Shown here: positions 17,381-29,300 of the stretch, piece by piece | Position numbering within the stretch: position 1 is the first letter of the stretch | Layout of the letters: each line of letters starts with the position of its first letter | Assembly: GCF_023806625.1 (NCBI RefSeq) | Contig: NZ_JAMTDX010000108.1 | Location: 1-59,932 of the forward strand | From: Accumulibacter sp. | Lineage (GTDB): Bacteria > Pseudomonadota > Gammaproteobacteria > Burkholderiales > Rhodocyclaceae | Reading direction: 5' to 3' | DNA: 59,932 nucleotides | Notes under the pieces: generated by a model | What the model was told of the DNA's origin: nothing | Database searches by the model: none | What the model saw: the letters and a program-made list of their open reading frames with translations, nothing else | Translations under genes and position numbers: made by a program

Positions 17381-20300
17381 TCAACTGGCCAGGCGGATGC
17401 ACGGCCCGTCCGGCGCGGCGACCGGCGTCGTTGCCGACGCGCCGCCGACGAAGTCGACGAGCCAGCCGTTCGGCTCGAGCCGCGGGTCGGCAAAGCACGC
17501 CGGCTGACCACCGCTCCAGTCGATCCGGACGGCCCTGACCGCCGTGTCGCTGCCGGTCCTGCTCGCCGCCGCCTTCGCCGGGACGGTGGCCGAGGGCAGA
17601 GCCGGAGTGAGCAGTCCGCTGGCCGCGAGCACGGCATCGTTGTAGTCGCGGTCGCCGCCGTAGGCGAGGTCTTCCCAGGCCAGGCCGAGGCGACCGTCGC
17701 TCTTCCGCTCGATGCGCAGATGGTCGAAATGGTCGGGGTTGGCCGCGGCGACCGAGAAGAAGGCCAGCAGGCCGGCGCCTTCGCGGTTCGTCGCGTTCGT
17801 CGTGCGCCACTCGCTGGTCGTCGTGTCCTGGACGAGATAGAAGCCAACCCAGGCCCCCGCGGGAAGATCCGTCACGCCCCTGGCCCCGCCGCCCGAGCCG
17901 CTCGGCAGTAGCGCGACCGCCCGCTCGGACGACAGTGCCGCGGCCGCGTAGCCGGCGTCTCCGGGAGCGAGCCCGCCGATCCTCCCGCTCGCGTCGTCGA
18001 CGCGGAAGACGCCGATCTCGTTGTCGAAGCCGGCCTCGCGCGAGAGCCAGTCGACGACCAGCGCCGTCGACTCGCCCGGCGTGCCGCCGACCCTGAAGAT
18101 GCCGGCCGCCGGAACCGGCTCCGGGACTTCGATGGTCATCGTCGCGCGAGTCGAGGCCTGCGCCCCGTTGCCCCTTTCGGTTGCCGTCGCGACGAGGTCG
18201 AGCCGGAGGGGACCGAAGGTATCGGGGGGAGGGGTCAGCGAGACCCGGTCGAGCATCCAGCCGGTCAGCGCGATCGCCTCTCCAGGCGCAGTCACGGTGA
18301 CTGAATGATCGCCATCGTCGATGCGCGCATCTGGCGGAAGCCCGGTCAGCGTGACGCTGAGCACTTCCGAACCGTCGCGGTCGCGCAGCGCGGCATCGAT
18401 CAGCGGCAGGCGGATCGTCCGCCCGGTCATGCCGGCAACGGGCAACGACTCTTCGAGCACGATGTCGTCGATCATCGTCCCGGGGCCGCCAGCTTCGGGC
18501 GGCTCGGCCGCGGATTCGATGCGCAGCGTCTGAGAATCGCCGGCGCCGACGAAGACGAAACGCCGCGATTGCCAGGCCAGTGAATTGTCGGGGTTCGCAC
18601 CTCCGCCAGAGCCGAGTTCGCCGATACCCGTTTCCTCGCCAGCGATGTCGCAGCCGTCCACCCGAACGTGAATCGCCGTCGAGCCGGCCGCTGAGCCCAC
18701 CAGCGCGGCGACGTCGAACGACAACGTGTAACGCGCGCCGGCGACCGTGTCGAACGTGCGCTCGATCGCTGGTGTGCCTGCCGCCACCTCGCCGCCGAGT
18801 GCGAGCCAGTGCTTGCCGTTGCCGGGAGCTGCCCGGAGCCGGAGCGAGGTCGTGCCGGCGCCGAACCGATCTCCCGAACTCCACAACACGAAGCCGGGTC
18901 CTGGATCTGCGCCGGCCGTCGGGGCGCTGACCACCGACCAGCCGTCGTAGCTGGATCGCTCGAGCAGCGTCGGGCCGAGGTCCGGGTTCGGGCAGTCCTC
19001 CCAGCCGGTGCGGAACATCTTGTGCGGCGTATCGAGCGCGCCGCTCAATGCGAGCCGCGGCGCGTCGGCCACCGGTCCCAGCTGCAGGCGCAGCGTCGCC
19101 GACTCCGACCGCGCCAGGCCGTCGGTGAAGTGGTAGCTGACGCTGTCCTCGCCGCTCCAGTCGCCGTCCGGCGTGTAAGTCCACCTGGCCGTGGCGTCGC
19201 GCTGCAGGGTGCCGTGCGCAGGCGGCTCATCGACGATCAGCGAGAGCGGATCGGCGTCGGCATCGCTGCCCAGCGCGGGCAGGTCGAGGACGATCGCTTT
19301 GTCCTCGAGGCCATGAACCTCGCCGCCGGCAGCCAGCGGCACGTCATTGACCGGGTCGACGCGAACGCGGACTTCGGCCGGCTCCGACTCGAGGCCGTGC
19401 GCAGCGAGCCGGTAGCGGAAGCTATCTTCGCCGTGCCAGTCGGCTGCCGGCGTGTAGCGGAAGCCGCCGCCGTCGACGCTGACCGAGCCATGGTCGGGAC
19501 CGCTGACGACGAGCAGGTCGGGGGCAGCCTCGCGGCCAGCGAGGTCGTTGGCCAGTGCGTCGATGTGCACCGGCGTGTCCTCCGCGGTCAGCGCCAGGTC
19601 GTCGACGGCGTGCAGCGAATCGTCGTCGAGCCGCAGGTCGCGGATGGTCACCCGGCTGTTGTGCGCCTCTCGATCGTCGGCTGCGGTCGAGCCAAAGCCG
19701 ATCAGGTCGAAGCAGAGGTGCACGACCGTGCCCGCCGTGACACCCGAGAGGTCGATCCGGTATCTGCGGCTGCCGTCGCTCCGGGTCGTCACGCCGACCT
19801 CGGGAGCCCGGTACTCGGAGCCGTCAGCCTGGAGGTTGAGTGCCGCGTCGCTGTGCGTCAGGCCGATGTCGCCGAACAACGAGCGACCGGTGTTGGCGTC
19901 GATCAGGGCCACCTCGAAGGCATCGTCCGGACGACCGGGCTGCTCGCCGAGAGCCAGATCGGCGATCGAGAACGAAAGGTAGCGCTCGTTCTCGCCGACG
20001 GCGAAGACCTGACTCAGGCGCGTGTGTCCCGGCGCCGATTCGCGGAGGGTCGCCGCCCCATCGGCGAAGCTGACCTCGCCGTGCGTCTCCCATGCGCGCA
20101 GACCGTCGGCAAATGACGGATCGTCGAGAGTCGGGCTGGCGAGAGTCTCGTATCGGAGGCTGCGCGAGGAGCTGAGGTGCTCGGTGTAGGGAACCCGGCG
20201 CGAGCGCGTCGCACGCTGCCGGCTCGCATCTCCGGTCAGCGGGGCCTGTGCGCCGCCGTCGCGTGGCAAGTCGGGCGAGGGCGGAGCGCCCGGCGCGGCC

Positions 20301-23300
20301 GTAGCGTTCCCGCCGGGCGGGAAGACGAACTCGCCCGACGAGGGGAAATAGCCGGCCAGGCGCAGCAGGAGGAGCCGATCGTCCTCGCCGAGCGTCCGCC
20401 GGACACCGGGCAGCAGCGTGGCGGCCATGTAATGATGCGGGTCGGAGCTGTGCTCGACGCCGAGCGTGTGCGCGTACTCGTGGAGCAGGACGGTGCCGAG
20501 ATCGATCCGTCCTTCGGCCGCCGAACCCGGCCGGGCGATCCACTCGTTCGGGTCGCTCGTCGGCAGGAACTCTTCGCTCGCCCAAGGCGTCGGGTCGAAG
20601 AACCAGCCGTGTCCGGCAGCGTCGTCGTCGAGGGTGATCGTCGCGTTCGGGCCACTGCCGAGCGATTCAGCCAGGGCACCGCCGGGCAGGTTGGAGAAGC
20701 GGGGCAGGCCGGGCGAGATCATCGCGAGCGCATTGTCCGCAGAGCCCGGAGCCTCGGACCGGCCGGGAGGAATCAGCCAGAGTTCCGGCAGACCGTCGCA
20801 GAATTTCCGGTGTGCCTTCTCGTATAGACGTTCGTTGTCAAGGACCGGTCGCAACGCATCCCTGATCTTATCTATAACGCGGATGTGGTAGATTAGCTTG
20901 ACCCTGTAGCTCTCACCCGATCCGTCCGGATTGGTCGCTTGGACGACGATTGTCAGCCGATCGGCTCCGGTGAAGCCGTCATTCGGAAGATAGATGAGCT
21001 TCTCGCCAATCAGTTGGCCGTGCCGCGGTGGCTGCACCACCGTTATCTCGGCCTTCGCATCCCACCATTCGCCGATCCGGTAGAAGTCGTCATCGCTTTG
21101 CAGCTTCCTGCCGATTACGATATGGCTATAAGCCACTGCAGAGAGAGAATACGCTGCGTCACCCAGTCGCCCGAGCAACTCTATCTGGTCTAACGGGGGG
21201 CTGAGATGGCATACGCCCGCGGTGGCAAAGAGCCCCTCTTCGGCACTCCTCCGAGACCCCCGCGCAACCTGAACGACCTGCGGAGGCTGATAATCATTGA
21301 AGTCCATGGCGATGGGGAACATGATGAGTGCCTCTGGTGTGTCGATATTCGATTGAGAAGAAAGGAGGCCGCGCTCTGCCAGATACCGGTCCCCGCCATT
21401 GTCACCAGGGATCCACTCGCCAGACTCCAGCCGTCTTCCGAGTGAAGGGAGAATCGGCTGTAACTGCGGCCGGCTAACCTGCAAGCCGAACTGGGTGTTG
21501 TAGTTCCTCGCGTTCTGCGCCTGTATGCCCACGAGGCCGAGGAGCGCGCTGATGTTCCCATACGAATTTCGGTCGTAGGCAACTGGCTCCACATAGTCAT
21601 TAAGGGCCTCTCTCCTCCTCGCGATCTGATCCGTACGCGCGCCGTGAATCTTGATCACCGTGCGCGCAAAATCCCCACTGTCGACAGCCGTATTCAGATC
21701 CCAGGTAGCGCCACGCTCACGCCTCCAGTACCAGGCGGCTGTGCGCGCTGCGGTCAAGGGATCATTGGTGACGTCTGCGAAATTGGTCGTCAGGTCATAG
21801 CGTCCTGCGCCGTAGACTTCGTTCAGGCCGTTGCTCGCGTTCCGGTAGTTCTCGTAGAAGGTCAGGTGCAACAGCCCCCGGCCGCGGAAATCCGAACCAC
21901 GGTGCGGGTTACTGGACCCCCGGTTGAGCCTGTGACTGCCATACTGCGTGTCGTAGTACTGCTGCGTCCTGCCTTCGTCGCGGCTGACGTATGCTCCTTC
22001 GAAGAGATGGGCGAGCCCCCCGGTTTCGGCGCGAACGTTGGCGAGAAAGGCGGTCATCCGGGTCGGGGTGTTGATGTCGAAGTCGCGCAGTGCGCTGTTC
22101 AACGGCTGCACCCAGGCGCCGTAGTCGACCCCCGATGTATTGCCCATCATCGCGCCGAGCGTTTCCGCCGAAAGTTCTGCGCCGATGCCGCCATTGCGGT
22201 CGCCGCGGCCGCCGACGTAGATCCTCGACGCGTCGATCAGTCCTCCCTGCTTCGAACCATCGCCGAGCAAGGCCCTCCGGATCAGCCGTTGCTCCTCGGG
22301 CGTCCGGGAGACCGCGATGCGGGTGACGATTTCGTCCCACGAGCCGTTGTCGGCGATGCTGTCCGCGCGAGTCGCCGTGTAGGTCGCGAGGAAGTCCCGC
22401 AGCGCTTGAGTCTGATCGTTGACCCCCTGACTGTTGTGCAGGGGGTCTCGCGCCAGAGGCTTCCGATTCGGGTTGGCGAGCAGGCCGGCAAGGTCCTGGG
22501 CGACCTGGTAGTTCCACTGGCCGTTGGCCTGGGCACTTAGCCGGTCGCGCTCCTGCAGGATGAATTTCAGCTTCTGCTGCGGCGTTCCGTTGCCCGAGTT
22601 CCGGGCAGCGACCCCTGCGAGGTCCAGGCTGGTCGCCGACGAGAGGCCGAGCAACCACTCGTCGGGATCGATCTGCGCCTGATTCCTTTGCGAAACATAG
22701 CTCGTATTGACGCCGATGCCGAGCCGGTTGCCGAGCGAACCGGCACTCTGGAACCAGAGCGGATTCGGCCTCTGCTGGGCCGCCGCGGCGTACTGGCCGG
22801 CGAGCATCAGGTTGTGCACCCAGCTGGTTCCCATGCTCCCGCTCGGCGCGCCCGACCCTGCCTTGTTCTCCCACCCGCTGAGCTGGCCGTTCTTCGCCGG
22901 AAAGAACTCCATCCAGTGCGGGGCGTTGTAGGCGTTCAGCCAGCTGACGTCCTCGGTGGACAGGGTGATCGGCGGCATTGGCCGGGTGACGGTCTGCCGC
23001 CGGCCGCGCCGGTCGGTGGTCGTCTCGCTGACCGTGTCCTCGTAGTCGCCGAGGTTGCGGATGATCTGGTCGAACTGCCGCAAGGCGACGAGTTCGCCGC
23101 GATCGAGCACGCCGTTGACGGTGATCTCGCCGATCGCCGGGATCGTCGCCAAGCCGTAACCGAGGTAGCGCAATCGCTGCTCGACGCGCGCGACGTCGAG
23201 CAGCCGGTTGTCGTCGCTGCTGTTTCCGCCGACCGTCCCGGTGAGGGTGAACTCGTGATAGCCGGGGTTGTCCAGCGGACGATCGCCGAAGAATGCACTG

Positions 23301-26300
23301 TCGGCCGCGCGATCGTAGTCGACGACCTTGAGCTTCAGCGCCAGGCGACTCTCGGGGTTGCGCGAGTCGTAGCCGCCAAGGTAGAGCGTGATGTTCGCGG
23401 CGTCCCCGCCGGGCAGCGTCCGGCCGCTGCGCAGGCGATCGACGTCGAGCGTCGGAACCAGGAAAAGAATCCCGCTCTCGCTGAACGTTCGCTTGCCTTC
23501 GTCGCTGCCCACCGACTGCAGTCCCGAGTAGCTCGGCCGGACGGCCGCGGCGACCGAGGCGAGTTCATCCTCGCGCTGCGCAGTCAGAAGGAAGCCGCCG
23601 GCATCCTTGAGCAGAGTGGCCGCGCCGCTGACTTCGACGTTGGCCGGGTTGAAGCGCAGGTCGGAATCCCGCAGGTTGGCCAGCGTCGTCGGATACTGAT
23701 CGCGGATCAGCTTGCGCAGGTCGATCCGGGCGATGTCTCCGTAGTTGAACTCGGGCACTGCCCGACCCGGATCGGGGTCGACGGTCCTCAGCAGGCGGCT
23801 GGTGTCGACCGGATCGGCGAAGGCCAGCGACTCGGGCGTCCTGAGCGGGCTTCCGGCCAGACCGACGACCCAGCCCGAGGTGATCGTCCGGCCGTCGCCG
23901 AGGTCATACTTGTCGGGAGTGACGACGAGTTCGCCGGTGTCCGGGTCGCGATCGAAGGGCAGGGGGTTCGTCGAAGTCTGACGCGACAAGGCGTGGCTTT
24001 CGGCGGCCCGGAGCAGTGCGTCGAGATCCCAGACGAGCAGGCCGGCGGGCGGTGGTGGGTCGCCGGTGGTCGGCCAGTAGCGAAGGTCTGCCGACAGCGT
24101 TCCGGCGTCGCGATCGACGAGCAGGCGGGAGATGTTGGCGCCGACGATCGGCGATGTCGCACCGAGGTACTCGGGACGCGAGCCGAAGGGGTCCCTGACC
24201 ACGCCGACCTTGCCGCCCATCTGGCGCTGGGCGCCGGAAGGCTCGCTGGCGAACAGCGGATCGAGGAAGTCGAAGAAGTAGTCGGCGACGAGCGCGTACT
24301 CGCTGCCGTCGGACGCGGTGACGAAGACCGGGGAACGCGCGCGCTGGATGTTCAGCTGATAGGTGCCGTCGACACGACTCGCGCCCGGGCGAGCCCCGGA
24401 CATCGTGATGCGGCGGAACTCGGCTTCGCCGGCGAATCCGCCTCCTGGCGCGACGGCGACGGTCGCCGTCGCCAGACCGGCATCCGGCTCGAGCGCGTCG
24501 CTGAACATGAAGCGCAAGCGGTCATCGCGAATGCCCGCCGAGGCGACGAACTCGGCGCCCTGGAACTGCCCGAAGGGAATCGCGACCTCGCGGAAGGCGT
24601 TCGCCGCGCGCGCGTCGAGCCTCCCGCCGCCTTCGCGGGCCGCGTCGAGGTCGACGATGAAGACCTTGCTCGGTTCGGTCCGGCTCTGCCCGGCGGAGAC
24701 GGCGAGGGCCTGGCGGCTGGCGGTCACCGCCAGGTAGCTGTGCACGCCTTCGCTCACCGCCAGATCGATGTAGCCACACGGCGTGTTCTCGCCAGCGAGC
24801 TCGGCCGGCAGCACGACCTGCTGGACTTCGAGGAATCCGGGCGAGCTCTCGTCGATGTTGACGCGCAGCAGGCGATACGCACCACCACCCGCTTCCCGGT
24901 GGCCTCCCTCGGCGACGTAGAGCCACTGGCCCGAGACGGCAAGGCTCGAGACGTTCGCGCTGCCGACGCTGATGCGGCCGGCCAGACACAGCGTCGCCGT
25001 ATCGAGCACCTGGATCTCGCCGCGGTCCCCGGCGACGAACATCAGCCGGTTGTCGAGACTGAAGGCGATCTGGTCGGCCTTGCTGCCGCCGATGCTTTCG
25101 GGGTCACCGGCCGCGTCGCGGTAGGGGATCTCCACGACCTCGCGGCCGTCGCGGAAGACGCGCAGCACGCCGCGCTCGCTGACCACGCTGAATCCGGCCT
25201 GGGCTTCGATCGTCGCCGTGCCCGGATCGTCGTTGGCCACCCAGCGCATCGCGCCGGGGTTGGCGGCGTCGAAGGTCTGCAGCATGCGCTGGACGGTCAG
25301 GCGATGCAGACCGCTGGCCGTCTGTTCGGGAACGTCGATTTCGAATGTCAGGCTGGTCTGTCCGGCGGCGACCGGCTGGAGGTCGATCGCTTTCTGCCAG
25401 ACGCGCAGCCGGTCGTGCTGCGCGAGCGAGTCGTCGGTCCACGAGGGCGAGCTGGCGTGCCCGAGTTCGTCGATCGTCAGCTCATCGGGGGACATCCAGA
25501 CGCGCAGGGCGAGCGGCTGGGAGCCGGGCGCCGCACCGGCCGCCTGGAGATTCTCGACGGTGATGCGCAGGCGGCCGGACGACAGGGCCTCGACACGCGT
25601 GATCCGCGGCGCGTTCGCTTCGCTCTCGGCGGCTGCCTCACCCGGGTCGATGGTCAGCGTCAGGTCGCCGCCGGCCACATCGCGGACGCAGGGGACGACG
25701 CGATAGGTCCCGCCGAAGCCCATTTCGACGGCCAGCAGGCCGGTCTGCGCCGAGATCGCCCCGATCAGCCCGGCCGCGGCCTGCGCCTCGGCAATGCCGC
25801 CGAACGCCGGATTGCCGCCGAGGGGCAGCGCGATCTGGTCCACGACCAGGGCCAAGGGGTCGATCCGCGAGCCGCTGATCCGGATCGCTCCAGTCTGCGC
25901 GTCGACCGCCGTGCGCGCGCAGAGCAGGTCGCCCGAGCCGTGCACCCCGCTGTACGGCGGGCTCGCCGTTCGCGCGACCAGCGAGCCGCTGGCCGTGGCT
26001 TCGACGAAGCCGTTGTCGACGATCCACCAGGCGTCGCGCAACTCGCCGTCGCCAGACGGAGCGAGTCCGCGGCGCAGGAACAGGACCTCGTCGCCGGGTT
26101 GTACGCCGGCCGTCTGCTGCAACGGCAGCGTCAGCTGGACGGGAGCCAGCGAAGGCTGGTCGCCGAGCTCGATATGGCACGCGCCGAGGGGCTGCACGAG
26201 CCCCGGTGCGGGGGAGTCGAGTCCGGTGCGCTGGAGCAGCTCACCGAGCTCGATGCGCTGGATCGAGACGATCGCGTCCTCGGCGAGTGCGCCGGCGCCG

Positions 26301-29300
26301 ATCAGCACCGTCTCCCCGGTCGCGGCCTGGATGACCCCGCCGCTGTGCGCAGCGACGGCGATCGCCTCCGGCGCACTGGTCTGTGGATCGGAGTCGGTGA
26401 GCTGCGCGTCCTCGACGACCAGGCTGACGTCGGTCTGGCCAATCACCGTGCCATGCACGTTTCCCCACTGATCGACACGATTGAGCAGGTGAACGACCGA
26501 GATCGTCGCCTGCCCGCTGCGTCTGGCGGTGATCAGCCCGTCGTCGCCGACGCTGGCGACCGTCGGATCGCTGATCAGGTAGCGCGTGCCATCGCGGACC
26601 TCGGGGATCGCCGGATACACGACGGTCAACGTTTGTCCGCTGGCCGGATCGAGGAGCACTTCGCCGGTCAGCGGGTCGGTGGCCACCTGGCCGGTCAGCG
26701 GGTCGATCAGCGCCTGCTGTGTTTCCGGATCGATCAGCGTCTCCAGCGCTTCGGGCACCCCGGCAAAGGCGATCCGGCTCGCCCGGCGGACATCCCGGCG
26801 ATCGCCACTGTCCGGGTCGATGACCCGGACCTGCAACTGTTTGCTCGCCCCGGGCAGGAGCGTCAGCGTTCCCGGATAGACCACCGGTTCGACCTCCGCC
26901 GCTGCCGCGTCAGCGCCTCGGCCAGCGCTGCGCACGTTGATCGCGGTGACCGCCTGGACCAGCTGGCCGTCACCGTCGACACGGCTGACGGCCAGCAGAG
27001 CCGGGCCCTCGCGCGTCGTGCGCACCCGGTCGAGTGCGTCGTCGACGAGCAGCGGCGCGGGTCCGGCGAAGCCCATCGTGGTCAGGTCCTCGGCGCGAAG
27101 CGTCAGATACGCCGGGTCGATCACCGGCACACCGGCCTCGTCGGCGAAGTCGAGCGTCGCCTCGATGGTCGCCGCCTGTCCGGTCATCAGTTCGGCCGGA
27201 GGCGCGAGATGGATGGCCAGCAGGCGTGCATCGCTGACCTCGACGGAAAGGTCGAGCGGTGCGCTGGCGGCGTAGCCGTCGTCGGCCTGCAGCTTCAAAT
27301 GCGCGGTTCCCGCAAAGCCCGGATCGGCAGTGAAGACCAGCGTCCGGCCGTCGGCGGCGAGCCGCGCGCTGCCGTTCGGCGAAGCGACGACCCGCCAGAA
27401 GACCGGGTCGCCTTCGAGGTCCTCGGCCAGCGTCGACAGGTCGCTACTCGTGGCCAGGCCGCCATGCGCGCGGATTGCCGCAGGTGCCCCGGCGATCGGC
27501 GGAAGATTGGCGGCGAAGCCGGTGTTCGCTTCGACGATCCGGCGGTCCGCCGCATCGACCGTTCCGTCGCCATCGAGATCGGCCGAATCGTCCGCTGCAG
27601 CCGCCAGGGCCTGCCAGAGGGCGGAGTCGCGAGCGTCGACGCGACCGTCACCGTCGAGGTCGCCGGCGACCGAGACGCGTACGCTCGCCGGGCCTTGGCC
27701 AGCGAGTCGCAGCAATTTCCGGCCGCTTTCTTCGATGCGCAGAAGCGTCGTGCGCACCTCGCCGTACTGCTCGCTGCCGACGATCGCGCAGCCTCTGCCG
27801 AGGCATTCGAGCGTCGCCCGATCGTCGGTGCGACTCTCGACGCGGACGATCAGGCTGCCGCTCGCACCGGCGACCGAGCGCAGTTCGCTGTCGCGGATCG
27901 TCAGCCCGAACACGGCACTTCCGGCCAGTTCGCCGGTCCAGCTGGCGCCGCGGGCCCACCCGGCGATCGGGCCGAGGTCTGCGGTCAGCGCCCCGGCGAG
28001 CGGACGGCCATCGGCCGCGTAGCCGACCGCTGCGCCGCCATCCTCCCCGGGACGACGAGCGAGTACCAGGCGGCCCGCCTGGTCGTAGAGGTAAACCACG
28101 CTCTCCGGCGGATCGGGCGTTTCCGGGAGATGGGTCGCGCGGACGACGCGCCCCTGGCTGTCGCGCAGCAGGTCGAGGCGTCCGGCGGGGTGAGCGTCGG
28201 CGCCGATCGCCGCGATGCCGGCATCCGAGACCAGCCACTGAGCGCCGTCGGCGAAGGCCACTCGTCCGACTCGCCCCTGCGAGTCGAGCAGGGTGCGATC
28301 GCCGCCGGGCGAGGTCAGCGTGAAGGACTCGGGGGCCCAGGGCAGCCCGGTTTGTTGCTCGTAGAGGCGTTCGCCGAGACGGACGAGCGCGTCGGGGCGA
28401 GACCCTGCGGGGCTCGCCTGAGCTTCGAGCCGCCAGCCCTGGCTGTCGGTGAACGCCGGGTGCCAGACGAGCGGTGCGCCGGGTTCGGCGCCGAGGCGCT
28501 CGGCCGTCGCGCGCAGCGAGAAGGCGAGTTCGAGCGGGCCGGTGTCCGCGTCGGCCAGGCTCGCCGGAACGGTGATCCAGACGCGTGCGCCGTCGCGCCA
28601 CGCGGCCGTCGCTCCCGAGTCGTCGGTCCCCGGCTGATCGCTGGTGAGCCGCGAGTCGAAGAGCGACAGCGTCCAGTTGCCGAGCTGGCCGCGCCCGGGC
28701 TCGCGGGCCGCGTGCTGCTGGTCGGCCGCATCGAGCAGCGCGGGAACCAGCCGGGTCAGCGCGAACGCATGGCCGCCGAGCGTGAACAGCGCGTCGGTTG
28801 CCAGCGCCAGCGGCGGCGCCTTGACCGTGCTGTCGATCAGCAGCCGGCCGCCGATCTCGCTGGTTCTGCCGGCGACATCCCAGGCGCTGAGGCGCAGCCG
28901 CCAGAGCCCGTTGGCCAGCGTCGCCGGATCGATGCGCCCGACGTCGATCGCCTGGTCGATGCGGCTCGCACCGAGCGTCTGCTCGGAGAGCGTCGTCCAG
29001 CTTTCGGAACCAGCCGCAGCGATCTGCAGCCGCCAGCCAGCGAGTTGGGCGTCGCGCAGCGTCGCGCCGAGGGTCAGCGGCGCATGCAGCGCGATCGGCG
29101 AGTTCGCCGCGCTGTCGCCGAGCGCCCGGGCCAGTGGACCGCTCCACGCCAGTTCGGGCGCCGCGCTGTCCGCAGGGTCGCGAACGGCGAGCGTGTACGC
29201 CTCGCTGGCCGAGAAGCCGTCGTGGTCGGTCGCCGTCGCGCGCACCTCGATCAGGCCCGGCTCGCGTGGCGTGACCCGGAAACGCCCGGCGGCGTCGAGC

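Noticed and set aside
17381-18200. RTX-type secretion signal at the giant protein's C terminus
   Set aside because: No GGxGxDxxx nonapeptides and no PEP-CTERM or LPxTG tail could be found; the terminus is a DUF4114 domain and a short polar tail.
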